Of a stretch of 56,313 bases of DNA, positions 45,671-53,955 are shown piece by piece. The stretch's first letter is position 1. Each line of letters starts with the position of its first letter. The notes beneath the pieces were generated by a model. It had not been told where the DNA came from. It searched no databases and saw only the letters and a program-made list of their open reading frames with translations. The DNA comes from Vogesella fluminis. Lineage in GTDB: Bacteria > Pseudomonadota > Gammaproteobacteria > Burkholderiales > Chromobacteriaceae. The stretch spans positions 1-56,313 of the forward strand of contig NZ_BMYP01000020.1 in NCBI RefSeq assembly GCF_014652335.1. The letters are read 5' to 3'. The translations under genes and the position numbers were made by a program.

Positions 45671-45821
45671 GAACCTGTTCAAGGTCTCACGCACTCACGC
45701 GAGACAAGGCGAAAACGGCTGAGGAAGCGGAGTTGACATGGGATCAATGAGCATTCCGAAGCCGTTTTCAACGCGGTACGCCCCAATTGAGAACAGCCGC
45801 AGCAGACCTTGAACAGGTTCT
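45670..45821. mobile_element. MITE-like dispersed element, copy 2
   Basis: 152 bp with perfect 18-bp terminal inverted repeats (45670-45687, AGAACCTGTTCAAGGTCT; 45804-45821). A 30-base core (45701-45730) is identical to 3823-3852 in copy 1. GAAAACGGCT pairs with a downstream AGCCGTTTTC, so RNA from it would fold. It starts in the TGA of the diguanylate cyclase gene. No coding capacity. Confidence 0.8.
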
Positions 45822-45870
45822 GAGGGCACGCGAACGCGCCGCGGCACACCGCACGCGGCCATGCGGCCAT

Positions 45871-45882
45871 GCGGCCAACCTT
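45871..45882 (-). repeat. Dispersed 12-mer upstream of the GNAT gene
   Basis: GCGGCCAACCTT, preceded by two GCGGCCAT units, 92 bp before the GNAT start. Confidence 0.75.
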
Positions 45883-45973
45883 GCCACCACCTCCGCACAA
45901 CACCGGCAGCCGCACATCATTCACAAAGCAGGCACCATCCAGCACAATGTTCCAACCGTAACAAGGAGACAGC

Positions 45974-46474
45974 ATGAGTCACGCGCAGCTGGACATCGCC
46001 ACCCTCGACGACCTGCCGCAGATCGTCGCCATCTACAACAGCACCATCGCCGGGCGCATGGTGACCGCCGATCTGGAGCCGGTCAGCGTCGATAGCCGCC
46101 TGCCGTGGTTCCACGCCCACAACGCCACGCGCCGCCCGCTGTGGGTGGTGCGCGAGCAGGATAATGTCATCGCCTGGGTCAGCCTGTCCGATTTCTACGG
46201 CCGCCCCGCCTACAACGGCACCGCCGAGGTCAGCATTTACCTGGCGGAAAGCTGCCGCGGGCGCGGCATGGGCAGCCGCCTGCTGCAGCAGGTGCTGGAC
46301 ATCGCACCGCAGTACGGGGTGGAGAACCTGCTCGGCTTCGTCTTCGGCCACAACCAGCCCAGCGTCGCGCTGTTCCAGCGCCACGGCTTTGCACAGTGGG
46401 CGCACTTCCCGCGTGTGGCGGTGCTGGACGGCGTGCACCGCGACCTGATCATTTTCGGCAAGGCGCTGGGCTGA
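45974..46474 (+). CDS. GNAT N-acetyltransferase (MnaT/phosphinothricin-type)
   Basis: 166 residues. The opening ATLDDLPQIVAIYNSTIAGRMVTADLEPV, VSIYLAESCRGRGMGSRLLQQVL (acetyl-CoA loop RGRGMG) and HNQPSVALFQRHGFAQWAHFPRVAVLDG match the PAT/MnaT group that acetylates methionine-like amino-acid analogues. ACAAGGAG precedes the ATG. The natural substrate is not shown. Confidence 0.88.
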   Translation: MSHAQLDIATLDDLPQIVAIYNSTIAGRMVTADLEPVSVDSRLPWFHAHNATRRPLWVVREQDNVIAWVSLSDFYGRPAYNGTAEVSIYLAESCRGRGMGSRLLQQVLDIAPQYGVENLLGFVFGHNQPSVALFQRHGFAQWAHFPRVAVLDGVHRDLIIFGKALG

Positions 46475-46529
46475 GCCGGACTTGGTTCGCAAGTTACTGA
46501 TAATGCAGTCTTTATAGCAGGAGTCCGCG

Positions 46530-47156
46530 ATGCTGAGTCCCGACCAGATTTTTGCCTTCCTCGCCGCCGCGATGCTGATCACGCTATCGCCGGGACCGGA
46601 CAACCTGATGGTGCTGAGTATCGGCATCACGCGCGGACGGCGCCACGGCATGGTGTTCGGGCTGGGCTGCGCACTGGGCTGTCTCAGCCACACCCTGCTG
46701 GCTGCGGCCGGCATCAGCGCACTGCTGGCGGCATCAGCCAGTGCTTTTTTTGCGCTGAAGCTCGCCGGTGGGCTGTACCTGGTGTGGCTGGGGGTGCAGG
46801 CGCTACGCAGCCGCGGCAGCCAGTGGCAACGCGACGGCCAGGGGGCGGCGGACGGGCTGGCAACGCTGTTCGGCAAGGGGCTGCTGGCCAATGCCATCAA
46901 CCCCAAGGTGGTGCTGTTCTTCCTCGCCTTCCTGCCGCAGTTCATCATCGCCGACGGCGGCGCCATTGCCTGGCAGACGCTGCAACTGGGGGTGCTGTTC
47001 ACGCTGCAGGCGGCACTGCTGTTCGGCCTGCTCGGCTATTTTTCCGGCTACGCCGGACAATGGCTGATGACCACGCCACGGCGCGGCATGTGGCTGGACC
47101 GCCTGGCCGGTACCGTATTCATGGCGCTCGGACTGCGCCTGGTTTTCAGCCGCTGA
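46530..47156 (+). CDS. LysE-family amino-acid exporter
   Basis: A 208-residue protein with about six membrane segments. It has the LysE/RhtB signature LSPGPDNLMVLSIGITRGRRHGMVFGLGCALG and NAINPKVVLFFLAFLPQFI. CAGGAGT precedes the ATG. It follows the GNAT gene by 55 bp and may be co-transcribed, giving an acetylation-plus-export pair for toxic amino acids (inference). Confidence 0.9.
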   Translation: MLSPDQIFAFLAAAMLITLSPGPDNLMVLSIGITRGRRHGMVFGLGCALGCLSHTLLAAAGISALLAASASAFFALKLAGGLYLVWLGVQALRSRGSQWQRDGQGAADGLATLFGKGLLANAINPKVVLFFLAFLPQFIIADGGAIAWQTLQLGVLFTLQAALLFGLLGYFSGYAGQWLMTTPRRGMWLDRLAGTVFMALGLRLVFSR

Positions 47157-47329
47157 GCGCGGGCCATGCCGCCACCGGCAGCACCTTGCCGGCAAGCCGC
47201 CCGTGACACACTTCGCGACGAGGGCATGATACAGGCCGCATGCAACTTGCTGCTGCCACTGCAAATCGTCATGCCGCCATGCAAAACTTCATGCGAGAAT
47301 CCCTTATCGCGACTCTTGTCACCGAGCGT

Positions 47330-49168
47330 ATGGCCCTTGTCCCGCACCTTCCCCTGTCCGGCCCCACCGCCAGGACGCTGCTGCTCGGCACTGCGTTAAG
47401 CCTGCTGCTGCTCGGCCTTGGCGCACTGGAGCTGGCAAGCTCCTATCGCAGCGCCATCAAGCAGGGCTTCAGCCAGGCCCGCGTCACCAACCTGCTGCTG
47501 TCGGAATGGGTCCAGCGCGAATTTCGCGAAATCGACCTGATCCAGAGCACGCTGGCGCGCCAGCTCCATGCCGCCGACTTTACCGCCACCGGCGACAGCC
47601 CGGCGCGCAGCGCGCTGGAAACGCGGCTGGTGCGCGCCATGCAGGGCATGCCGCAGGCCTACGACCTGATTCTGGTCGATCGCGACTGCAAGCTGGTGCT
47701 GTCGTTCAAGGTATCGCCCGGCTTCGATGCCAGCGAGCGCAGCTACTGCAAGGCGATGCGCGACAACAGCCGTGACGACCGTTTCGTCAGCGAGCGCTTT
47801 CGCACCATCACTGGCGACGATGTGGTACTGGCCACACAGCGGGTGCGCGGCGACGACGGCAAGGTGATCGGCCTGATCGGCAGTGCGGTGCGCGTCGAAC
47901 ACTTCCAGGCGCAGATCAACCGCGCCATGATCGGCAACCGCCACGACGTGCTGGTCTTTGCCGACAAGCAGCGCCAGCTGCTGGCACGCCAGCCGATGCT
48001 GCCGAAACTGCCGGCACAGCCGGTGCCGGACGCGGCGGCCGAGGCGATGATCCGCAACCGGCAAAGCGAGGCGCAGTACGAGATGACCTCGACCTTTGAC
48101 GGCCGCCGCCGCCTGCACGTCACGCACCAGGTCGAGCACCTGCCGCTCATCGTGTCGGTCGGCATCGACAAGGACACCCTGCTGGCGCCGTGGTGGAGCA
48201 AGCTGGCGCTGTTCCTCGCCAGCTGGCTGGTGATGGTGCTGCTGATCGTGTATGCCATCCGCCGCTACCTGCACAGCGTGGCGCTCAGCGAGGCGCTATC
48301 GATCCGCGGCGCGGCGGTCGACCACGCCGCCGAGGCCATCGCCATCGCCGACGGCAACGGCGTGGTGCAGTACATCAACCCGGCGTTCAGCAGCATGACC
48401 GGCTACCGCCTCGACGAGGTGCGCGGCCAGCGCCAGCTGGTGCAGTTGCTGCTGGAACAGCAGCCGGAACTGCAGGAGCAGCTGCTGCAGACCATTCACG
48501 ACGGCAAGCACTGGCGCAGCGAGCTGAGCAGCACCCGCCGCGACGGCCACAGCTGCGTGGAAACGGTGTCGGTGACGCCGGTGCACGACCAATACAAGCA
48601 GCTGCGCCACATCGTCGCCATCAAGTACGACATCAGCGCCGCCAAGAAGCTGCAGGCCGACCTGGAACGCCTTGCCAACACCGACGAGCTGACCGGGTTG
48701 TACAACCGCCGCCAGTTCCTGCAACGGGCGCAGGAAGAAATCGCGCGCGGCCAGCGCTGGCAACGGCCGCTGTCGCTGGCGATGCTGGACCTCGACTTCT
48801 TCAAGCGCCTCAACGACCGCTTCGGCCACGGCTTCGGCGACGAGGTGCTGCGCCGCTTCGCCTCCTGCATCCAGTTCAACGTGCGGCTGGAAGACGTCTG
48901 CGGCCGCCTGGGCGGCGAGGAGTTCGCCATCCTGCTGCCGGACACCGACCGCTACAACGCCGGCCTGATCATGCAGCGGGTGCGCGAGGCGGTGGAGCAG
49001 ATCCGCCTCGACAACCCGCTGGGCGGCGAGGCGGTGCGCTTCACCGTCAGCATCGGCATCAGCGAGCTGTACCCCGGCGAGGAAACGCCGACGCCGCTGA
49101 TCGCGCGCGCCGACGCCGCGCTCTACCTGGCCAAGCAGGAAGGCCGCAACTGCGTGCGCACCAGCTGA
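47330..49168 (+). CDS. dCache-PAS-GGDEF diguanylate cyclase
   Basis: About 612 residues from this start. Membrane segment (about 14-35), a periplasmic dCache sensor with LILVDRDCKLVLSFKVSPGFD and YCKAMRDN, a second membrane segment near 300, PAS domain (YINPAFSSMTGY) and GGDEF domain (DELTGLYNRRQFL, RLGGEEFAILLPDTD). Makes c-di-GMP in response to an external ligand. The start is uncertain: in-frame ATGs at 47240, 47282 and 47294 lack clear ribosome sites, and so does 47330; 47330 gives a normal short N-terminus. Confidence 0.85.
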   Translation: MALVPHLPLSGPTARTLLLGTALSLLLLGLGALELASSYRSAIKQGFSQARVTNLLLSEWVQREFREIDLIQSTLARQLHAADFTATGDSPARSALETRLVRAMQGMPQAYDLILVDRDCKLVLSFKVSPGFDASERSYCKAMRDNSRDDRFVSERFRTITGDDVVLATQRVRGDDGKVIGLIGSAVRVEHFQAQINRAMIGNRHDVLVFADKQRQLLARQPMLPKLPAQPVPDAAAEAMIRNRQSEAQYEMTSTFDGRRRLHVTHQVEHLPLIVSVGIDKDTLLAPWWSKLALFLASWLVMVLLIVYAIRRYLHSVALSEALSIRGAAVDHAAEAIAIADGNGVVQYINPAFSSMTGYRLDEVRGQRQLVQLLLEQQPELQEQLLQTIHDGKHWRSELSSTRRDGHSCVETVSVTPVHDQYKQLRHIVAIKYDISAAKKLQADLERLANTDELTGLYNRRQFLQRAQEEIARGQRWQRPLSLAMLDLDFFKRLNDRFGHGFGDEVLRRFASCIQFNVRLEDVCGRLGGEEFAILLPDTDRYNAGLIMQRVREAVEQIRLDNPLGGEAVRFTVSIGISELYPGEETPTPLIARADAALYLAKQEGRNCVRTS

Positions 49169-49172
49169 ACGC

Positions 49173-49192
49173 TGCGGCCAACGTTGGCCGCA
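49173..49192. repeat. 20-bp palindrome of the dispersed GTTGGCC family
   Basis: Perfect TGCGGCCAACGTTGGCCGCA, 5 bp after the GGDEF gene stop. Confidence 0.9.
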
Positions 49193-49316
49193 GGACCGCC
49201 CCCGCACCGGCATCCGGCGGTAACCGGCCCCATCCCGGCACCGGCAAGTGGCACTGGCAGAGGAGCCACCGGCACGGCAGCATCACGCCATATCCCTGTC
49301 CACCCCGGAGCCTGCC

Positions 49317-49925
49317 ATGCCGTTCTACCAGCCCCCGTCCTTTGCCGCTGCGGCCAACGTTGGCCGCAAGCTGGCCGCCGACTTTCCGTTCGCCACACTG
49401 CTGACCCAGCAGCCGGACACGCCGTGGCTCAGCCACCTGCTGCTGCTGCCCGATCCGCAGGATCCCGACTGCCTGCTCGGCCACCTCGCCGCCGCCAACG
49501 GCCACAGCGCGGCGCTGCTGCAAGCGCCCAGCGTTGCCATCTTCCACGGCGAGCACGACTACATCTCGCCGCGCTGGTATGTCAGCCCCGGCATGGTGCC
49601 GACCTGGAACTACCGCGTCGCCCACGCCCACGGCCAGGCCGAGGCGGTCAGCGGCGACGAGCTGACCGCGCTGCTGACGCAGCTGGCCGCCCGCTTCGAA
49701 GGACCGGGCGGCTGGACACAAGCGGCAGTGCCGGAAAAGGCACTGGCGGCAATGCAGCGCGCCATCGTCGGCTTCCGGCTGCGGGTCACGCGCTGGGATG
49801 TAAAGGAAAAACTGAGCCAGAACCGCACGCCGCAAGACATCAACGCAGTGATCGCCGCGCTGCAGGCCGGCAATGCCGGACAGCAACAGTTGGCCGCACG
49901 CATGCTGGCCGCAAACGGCAACTGA
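49317..49925 (+). CDS. PaiB-like FMN-binding protein
   Basis: 202 residues resembling the PaiB/FMN-binding negative regulator family: MPFYQPPSF start, GHLAAANGHSAALL, VAIFHGEHDYISPRWY and VPTWNYRVAHAHG. Such proteins have a split-barrel FMN fold; the regulatory role in Bacillus is not proven for others. GGAG lies before the ATG at 49317. A complete 20-bp palindrome sits in codons 11-18, encoding A-A-N-V-G-R, as if inserted in frame where family members vary. Confidence 0.8.
   Translation: MPFYQPPSFAAAANVGRKLAADFPFATLLTQQPDTPWLSHLLLLPDPQDPDCLLGHLAAANGHSAALLQAPSVAIFHGEHDYISPRWYVSPGMVPTWNYRVAHAHGQAEAVSGDELTALLTQLAARFEGPGGWTQAAVPEKALAAMQRAIVGFRLRVTRWDVKEKLSQNRTPQDINAVIAALQAGNAGQQQLAARMLAANGN
49349..49368. 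repeat. 20-bp palindrome inside the PaiB-like gene
   Basis: Perfect TGCGGCCAACGTTGGCCGCA read in frame as A-A-N-V-G-R-K. Confidence 0.9.
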
Positions 49926-49997
49926 CACGGCAAAGGTGCCCGGAGCGGGCCGGCGGTCTATACTGCCGGCCTTCCCAGCCCTTGCCGAAAGCCCGCC

Positions 49998-50549
49998 ATG
50001 GCACTGAAAGCCACCATCTACAAAGCCGACCTCACCATTTCCGACATGGATCGCGGCTATTACGACAGCCATAGCCTGACCATCGCGCAGCACCCGTCGG
50101 AAACCATCGAACGCATGATGCTGCGCATCGCGGTGTTCGCGCTGCACGCCGGCGAGTACATGGCCTTCACCCGCGGCATCAGCGACGACGACGAACCGGA
50201 CCTGTGGCACAAGAACTTCAGCGACGAGATCGAGGAGTGGATCGAGCTGGGCGAGCCGGACGAGAAGCGGCTGCGCAAGGCCTGCGGCCGCGCCGCCAAG
50301 GTGTGGCTGTACAGCTACGGCGGCCGCGCCGCCGACATCTGGTGGCAGGGCATGGAAGGCAAGGTTGGCCGCTTCGACCACCTCAACATCTTCAGCATCG
50401 CGCCGGAAACGCTGGCCGAGCTGGCCGCGCTGTGCGAGCGCAGCATGCAGCTCAACGCCACCATCCAGGACGGCACGCTGTGGCTGTCGTCGGAAAAAGG
50501 CAGCGTTTCCTTTACCCCGCAACGGCTGTACGGCAGCGGCGAACGCTGA
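49998..50549 (+). CDS. yaeQ: YaeQ family protein
   Basis: 183 residues. MALKATIYKADLTISDMDRGYYDSHSLTIAQHPSETIERMMLRIAVFALHA is the conserved YaeQ N-terminus, and WIELGEPDEKRLRKACGRA the nuclease-like core (PD-(D/E)XK fold in structural studies). The activity is unresolved. The 12-mer repeat lies at 50361-50372, encoding K-V-G-R. Confidence 0.9.
   Translation: MALKATIYKADLTISDMDRGYYDSHSLTIAQHPSETIERMMLRIAVFALHAGEYMAFTRGISDDDEPDLWHKNFSDEIEEWIELGEPDEKRLRKACGRAAKVWLYSYGGRAADIWWQGMEGKVGRFDHLNIFSIAPETLAELAALCERSMQLNATIQDGTLWLSSEKGSVSFTPQRLYGSGER
50361..50372 (+). repeat. Dispersed 12-mer inside yaeQ
   Basis: AAGGTTGGCCGC read as K-V-G-R; the only strict copy followed by T instead of A or G. Confidence 0.75.
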
Positions 50550-50552
50550 CCC

Positions 50553-51146
50553 TCAGCCGGCCTGGTGCATCGCCATCAGCCGCACAAAACCGCGCCGCGC
50601 CAGCGCCATGCCGTCGGCGCTGTCCAGCAACTGCTGGTCGTGGTGCGCGCTCTGCACCAGCCCGAACAGCATGAAGGCCAGTAGCGCCACGTCGCAATCC
50701 GCCGCCAGCTCGCCGGCGTCGCAGGCCTGTTGCAGCAGCCGCTGCAGCGTGTCGCGCTGCCAGCGCTGGCCGGCGACCAGCGCCTCGCGCACCGCGCCGG
50801 GCTGGTCGTCGAACTCATAGGCCGCGGCCAGCAGCGGACAGCCGCCCGGGTAGCGGCCCTGCTCCATGCGCACCAGCCAGCCGTCGAACAGCGCCGTCAG
50901 CCGCGCCATGCCGCGCGGCAGCGCCAGCGCCGGCTGCACCGTCTCGGCGACGAACTGCTGCTGCGCCGCCAGCACCACCGCCAGCTGCAGCGCCTCCTTG
51001 CTGCCGAAGTGGGCGAACAGCCCGCTTTTCGACAGGCCGCTGGCCGCCGCCAGGCTGCCGATGGTCAGCCCGCTGACGCCGACCTGGCTGGCCAGCGCCA
51101 GCGCCTGTTGCAGAATTGCCTCTCTCGTTGCCGCCTTTTTCGTCAT
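50553..51146 (-). CDS. TetR-family transcriptional regulator
   Basis: 197 residues. HTH REAILQQALALASQVGVSGLTIGSLAAASGLSKSGLFAHFGSKEALQ, with a helical ligand domain (TetR_C_6-like, YPGGCPLLAAAYEFDDQPG). Start 51146 (MTKKAATREAIL) avoids a 13-codon leader. It is divergent from the thioesterase gene with 66 bp between, so it probably represses that promoter. Confidence 0.9.
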   Translation of the reverse strand: MTKKAATREAILQQALALASQVGVSGLTIGSLAAASGLSKSGLFAHFGSKEALQLAVVLAAQQQFVAETVQPALALPRGMARLTALFDGWLVRMEQGRYPGGCPLLAAAYEFDDQPGAVREALVAGQRWQRDTLQRLLQQACDAGELAADCDVALLAFMLFGLVQSAHHDQQLLDSADGMALARRGFVRLMAMHQAG

Positions 51147-51212
51147 CGCTGCTTGCCTTGCCGCTGTCTTCGTGCAAAATAGCACGATCGTTCTATTTTA
51201 GGAATCACACTC

Positions 51213-51665
51213 ATGACCGCATTCAGCAAGGTCGTCGAGGTCCGCTGGGCCGATATCGACGCCAACCAGCACATGCGCCACAGCGCCTACGCCGACCTGT
51301 GCACCCACACCCGGCTGGAGTGGCTGCAGGCGGCCGGCTTCGGCGCCGACGAATTCAAACGCCAGGGCTTCGGCCCGGTGCTGTTCCGCGAAAGCACCGA
51401 TTATCGCCGCGAGGTGAACCTGGGGGAACGCCTTAGCATCAATGTGCTGATCGCCGCCGCCAGCCCGGACAACAGCCGCTGGCACATTCGCCAGGAAATG
51501 CGCAAGGCGGACGGCACCCTGGCCGCGATCTATGACGTCGCCGGCGCCTGGCTGGACCTGCGCAGCCGCAAGCTGATCGCGCCACCGCCGGCACTGGCCG
51601 CCATCCTCGCCGACTTGCCGCGCAGCGCCGATTTTGCCGCGCTGCCGCTGCCGCAAAGCGCCTGA
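51213..51665 (+). CDS. Acyl-CoA thioesterase (hotdog fold, YbgC-like)
   Basis: 150 residues. The 4-hydroxybenzoyl-CoA/YbgC signature is VRWADIDANQHMRHSAYADLCTHTRLEWL, with the catalytic Asp in DANQHM. TAGGAATC precedes the ATG. Followed 11 bp later by a DUF1304 gene; both are probably controlled by the divergent TetR protein. The acyl substrate is unknown. Confidence 0.88.
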   Translation: MTAFSKVVEVRWADIDANQHMRHSAYADLCTHTRLEWLQAAGFGADEFKRQGFGPVLFRESTDYRREVNLGERLSINVLIAAASPDNSRWHIRQEMRKADGTLAAIYDVAGAWLDLRSRKLIAPPPALAAILADLPRSADFAALPLPQSA

Positions 51666-51676
51666 ACGGAGCCGCC

Positions 51677-52030
51677 ATGACACTCGCCGCCAGTCTCGCC
51701 CTCGCCGTGGTCGCGCTGATCCATGTTTACATCATGGTGCTGGAAATGTTCTTGTGGACGCGTCCTGCCGGGCGCCGCGCCTTCGGCCTGACGCCGGAAT
51801 TCGCCGCCGCCAGCCGCGTGCTGGCCGCCAACCAGGGCTTGTACAACGGCTTTCTCGCCGCCGGCCTGCTGTGGAGCCTGCTGCCGGGCAGCCCGGCCGC
51901 CATCGCGCCGTTCTTCCTCGGCTGCGTGATCGTCGCCGGCGTGTTCGGCGCCGCCACCGCCAGCCGCAAGATACTGTACGTACAAGCATTGCCGGCAGCC
52001 GTGGCGCTGGCGCTGTGGTGGCTGGTCTAA
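51677..52030 (+). CDS. DUF1304 membrane protein
   Basis: 117 residues with four membrane segments; IHVYIMVLEMFLWTRPAGRRAFGL and NQGLYNGFLAAGLLWSL are the DUF1304 hallmarks. GGAG before the ATG. Probably in an operon with the thioesterase. Function unknown. Confidence 0.88.
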   Translation: MTLAASLALAVVALIHVYIMVLEMFLWTRPAGRRAFGLTPEFAAASRVLAANQGLYNGFLAAGLLWSLLPGSPAAIAPFFLGCVIVAGVFGAATASRKILYVQALPAAVALALWWLV

Positions 52031-52176
52031 AAGCTTGGCCGCAAGAGCGCGGCGGCGGGTTGCGGCGACGCCACACCGGCTGCGACAGCGGTGGCGGTAT
52101 CAGCGTACAATTCCGCCATTCTCGGCCGGGGCAAGATGACCACCGGCCGCACTTTTTTCAGGAATTGCGAGAAGCC

Positions 52177-53184
52177 ATGTCCACACTGCTGCCCCTGCTG
52201 CAAGCCGCCGATGCCCAGCGCACCGCGCTGCTGGCGCAACTGCAAGAAGAAAACACCAACGCCTACCGCCTGTTTCACGGCAGCGTCGAGGGCCGCGACG
52301 GCCTGACCATCGACCGTTACGGCGATGTGCTGCTGATCCAGACCTTCCACACCCCGCTCAGCGACGAAGAGCACCAGACCATCCTCGACCACTACGCGCC
52401 GCTGGGCCTGCACGCGGTGTACAACGACCGCAGCGGCAGCAATTCGCGCATCGGCAACGCGCTGAGCGAGGAAGAACTGGTCGAGGCGCAACAGCCGCGC
52501 GTGATCAGCGAACTGGGCGTCAACTACCACTTCGAGGCGCGTCACGACGGCCAGGACCCGTGGCTGTTCCTCGACCTGCGCGCCGGCCGCCGCCGCGTGA
52601 TGCAGCTGGCCGAGGGCAAGAGCGTGCTCAACCTGTTCGCCTACACCGGCGGTGTCGGTGTTGCCGCCGCCAAGGCCGGCGCCAGCTTCGTGATGAACGT
52701 GGACTTCGCCGAATCCAGCCTGCGCGTGGCACGCGGCAACGCCAAGCTCAACACCCTGGCCACCCGCCCGCGCTGCGTGCAGAGCGACTTCTTCCCGGCC
52801 ATCCGCCAGCTGTCCGGCCTCGGCCAGGCGAAGATGGTGCGCGGCAAGAAGATGCCCCCGTTCCAGCCGCTGGAAGCGCGCCAGTTCGACCTGGTGTTCC
52901 TCGATCCGCCGCGCTACGCCAAGAGCCCGTTCGGTGTGGTCGACCTGGTCAACGACTACGCCGCGCTGTTCAAGCCGGCGCTGCTGGCCACCGCCGAAGG
53001 CGGCGTCATCATCTGCTGCAACAACGTGGCGCAGGTCGATGCCGACGCCTGGCTGGAGCAGCTCAAGCGCAGCGCCGCCAAGGTTGGCCGCACCGTGCGC
53101 GAGGTGGAGTGGATTACCCCGGAAGCCGACTTCCCGTCGTTTGACGGCAAGCATCCGCTGAAGATGGCGCTGCTGCACGTTTAA
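52177..53184 (+). CDS. Class I SAM-dependent rRNA methyltransferase (RlmI-like)
   Basis: 335 residues. An N-terminal RNA-binding part (YRLFHGSVEGRDGLTIDRYGDVLLIQ) is followed by the methylase domain with motif I SVLNLFAYTGGVGVAAAKAGA, D in MNVDFAESSL and catalytic DPPRYAKSPFG. This matches the 23S rRNA m5C1962 methylase group, although a full PUA domain is not evident. ATG 52177 is taken from the conserved start; upstream frame is a shadow of DUF1304. A 12-mer lies at 53080-53091. Confidence 0.85.
   Translation: MSTLLPLLQAADAQRTALLAQLQEENTNAYRLFHGSVEGRDGLTIDRYGDVLLIQTFHTPLSDEEHQTILDHYAPLGLHAVYNDRSGSNSRIGNALSEEELVEAQQPRVISELGVNYHFEARHDGQDPWLFLDLRAGRRRVMQLAEGKSVLNLFAYTGGVGVAAAKAGASFVMNVDFAESSLRVARGNAKLNTLATRPRCVQSDFFPAIRQLSGLGQAKMVRGKKMPPFQPLEARQFDLVFLDPPRYAKSPFGVVDLVNDYAALFKPALLATAEGGVIICCNNVAQVDADAWLEQLKRSAAKVGRTVREVEWITPEADFPSFDGKHPLKMALLHV
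53080..53091 (+). repeat. Dispersed 12-mer inside the RlmI-like gene
   Basis: AAGGTTGGCCGC followed by A, read as K-V-G-R. Confidence 0.75.
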
Positions 53185-53262
53185 GCACGCCTTCGCCGCT
53201 ATCCGACAGCGCCCGCCGGGCGCTGTCCCTGTTTCAACGCCCCGAGATCGAGCACGACCCTC

Positions 53263-53760
53263 ATGAGCCAGCCGCTGACCTATCTGCAAGCCTATCCCGC
53301 CGAACTGCTGGACAAGGTGCGCGCGCTGCTGGACCAGGGTCAGCTCGGCCAGTGGCTCGCCCGCCGCTATCCCGAGCGCCACGACGCCGCCACCGACCGC
53401 GCGCTGTACGACTACGTGATGGCGCTGAAGCAGCGCTACCTGAAGAACGCGCCGCCGCTGGCCAAGGTGCAGTACGACAACAATATGCACCCGGTCCACG
53501 GCACGCTGGGCACCAACGCCTTCGTGTCGCGGGTGCAGGGCGGCAAGCTGAAGGCCAAGAACGAGATCCGCATCGCCACCCTGTTCCGCGAGGCGCCGGA
53601 GCCGTTCCTGCAGATGATCGTGGTGCACGAGCTGGCGCACCTGAAGGAAAAGAACCACGACAAGGCGTTCTACCAGCTGTGCTGCCACATGCTGCCGGAC
53701 TACCACCAGCTGGAATTCGACACCCGGCTGTGGCTGACCGCGCGCGCGCTGGAACGCTGA
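53263..53760 (+). CDS. YgjP-like metallopeptidase domain protein
   Basis: 165 residues. The zinc-binding motif VVHELAHLKEKNHDKAFY (HExxH plus a downstream His) followed by CCHMLPDYHQLEFDTRLWL fits the YgjP/DUF45 M48-like group. No signal peptide. Substrate unknown. Ends just before the hairpin at 53767. Confidence 0.85.
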   Translation: MSQPLTYLQAYPAELLDKVRALLDQGQLGQWLARRYPERHDAATDRALYDYVMALKQRYLKNAPPLAKVQYDNNMHPVHGTLGTNAFVSRVQGGKLKAKNEIRIATLFREAPEPFLQMIVVHELAHLKEKNHDKAFYQLCCHMLPDYHQLEFDTRLWLTARALER

Positions 53761-53766
53761 GGCCGC

Positions 53767-53800
53767 AAGGTTGGCCACAGACGTTGCGGCCAACCTTTTG
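53767..53800 (+). terminator. Terminator hairpin from inverted dispersed words
   Basis: AAGGTTGGCC (53767-53776) pairs with GGCCAACCTT (53788-53797), followed by TTTT overlapping the arm end (53796-53799). The right arm is part of a full word (53786-53797). It marks the border of the lower-GC dcm island. Confidence 0.75.
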
Positions 53801-53955
53801 AAGGATACGTACGATTACGCTCTGCTGAGCGCATCTACCCGGCCTGATCCAATCCAGCGTACCCATCCCGATGTTTCAGACCGTATCCAGAATTCCTCCG
53901 GAAAAAAGGGAATTTTTGTGTCAAAATGCACAATAAATTCCCAGAAAAAGCAGTC

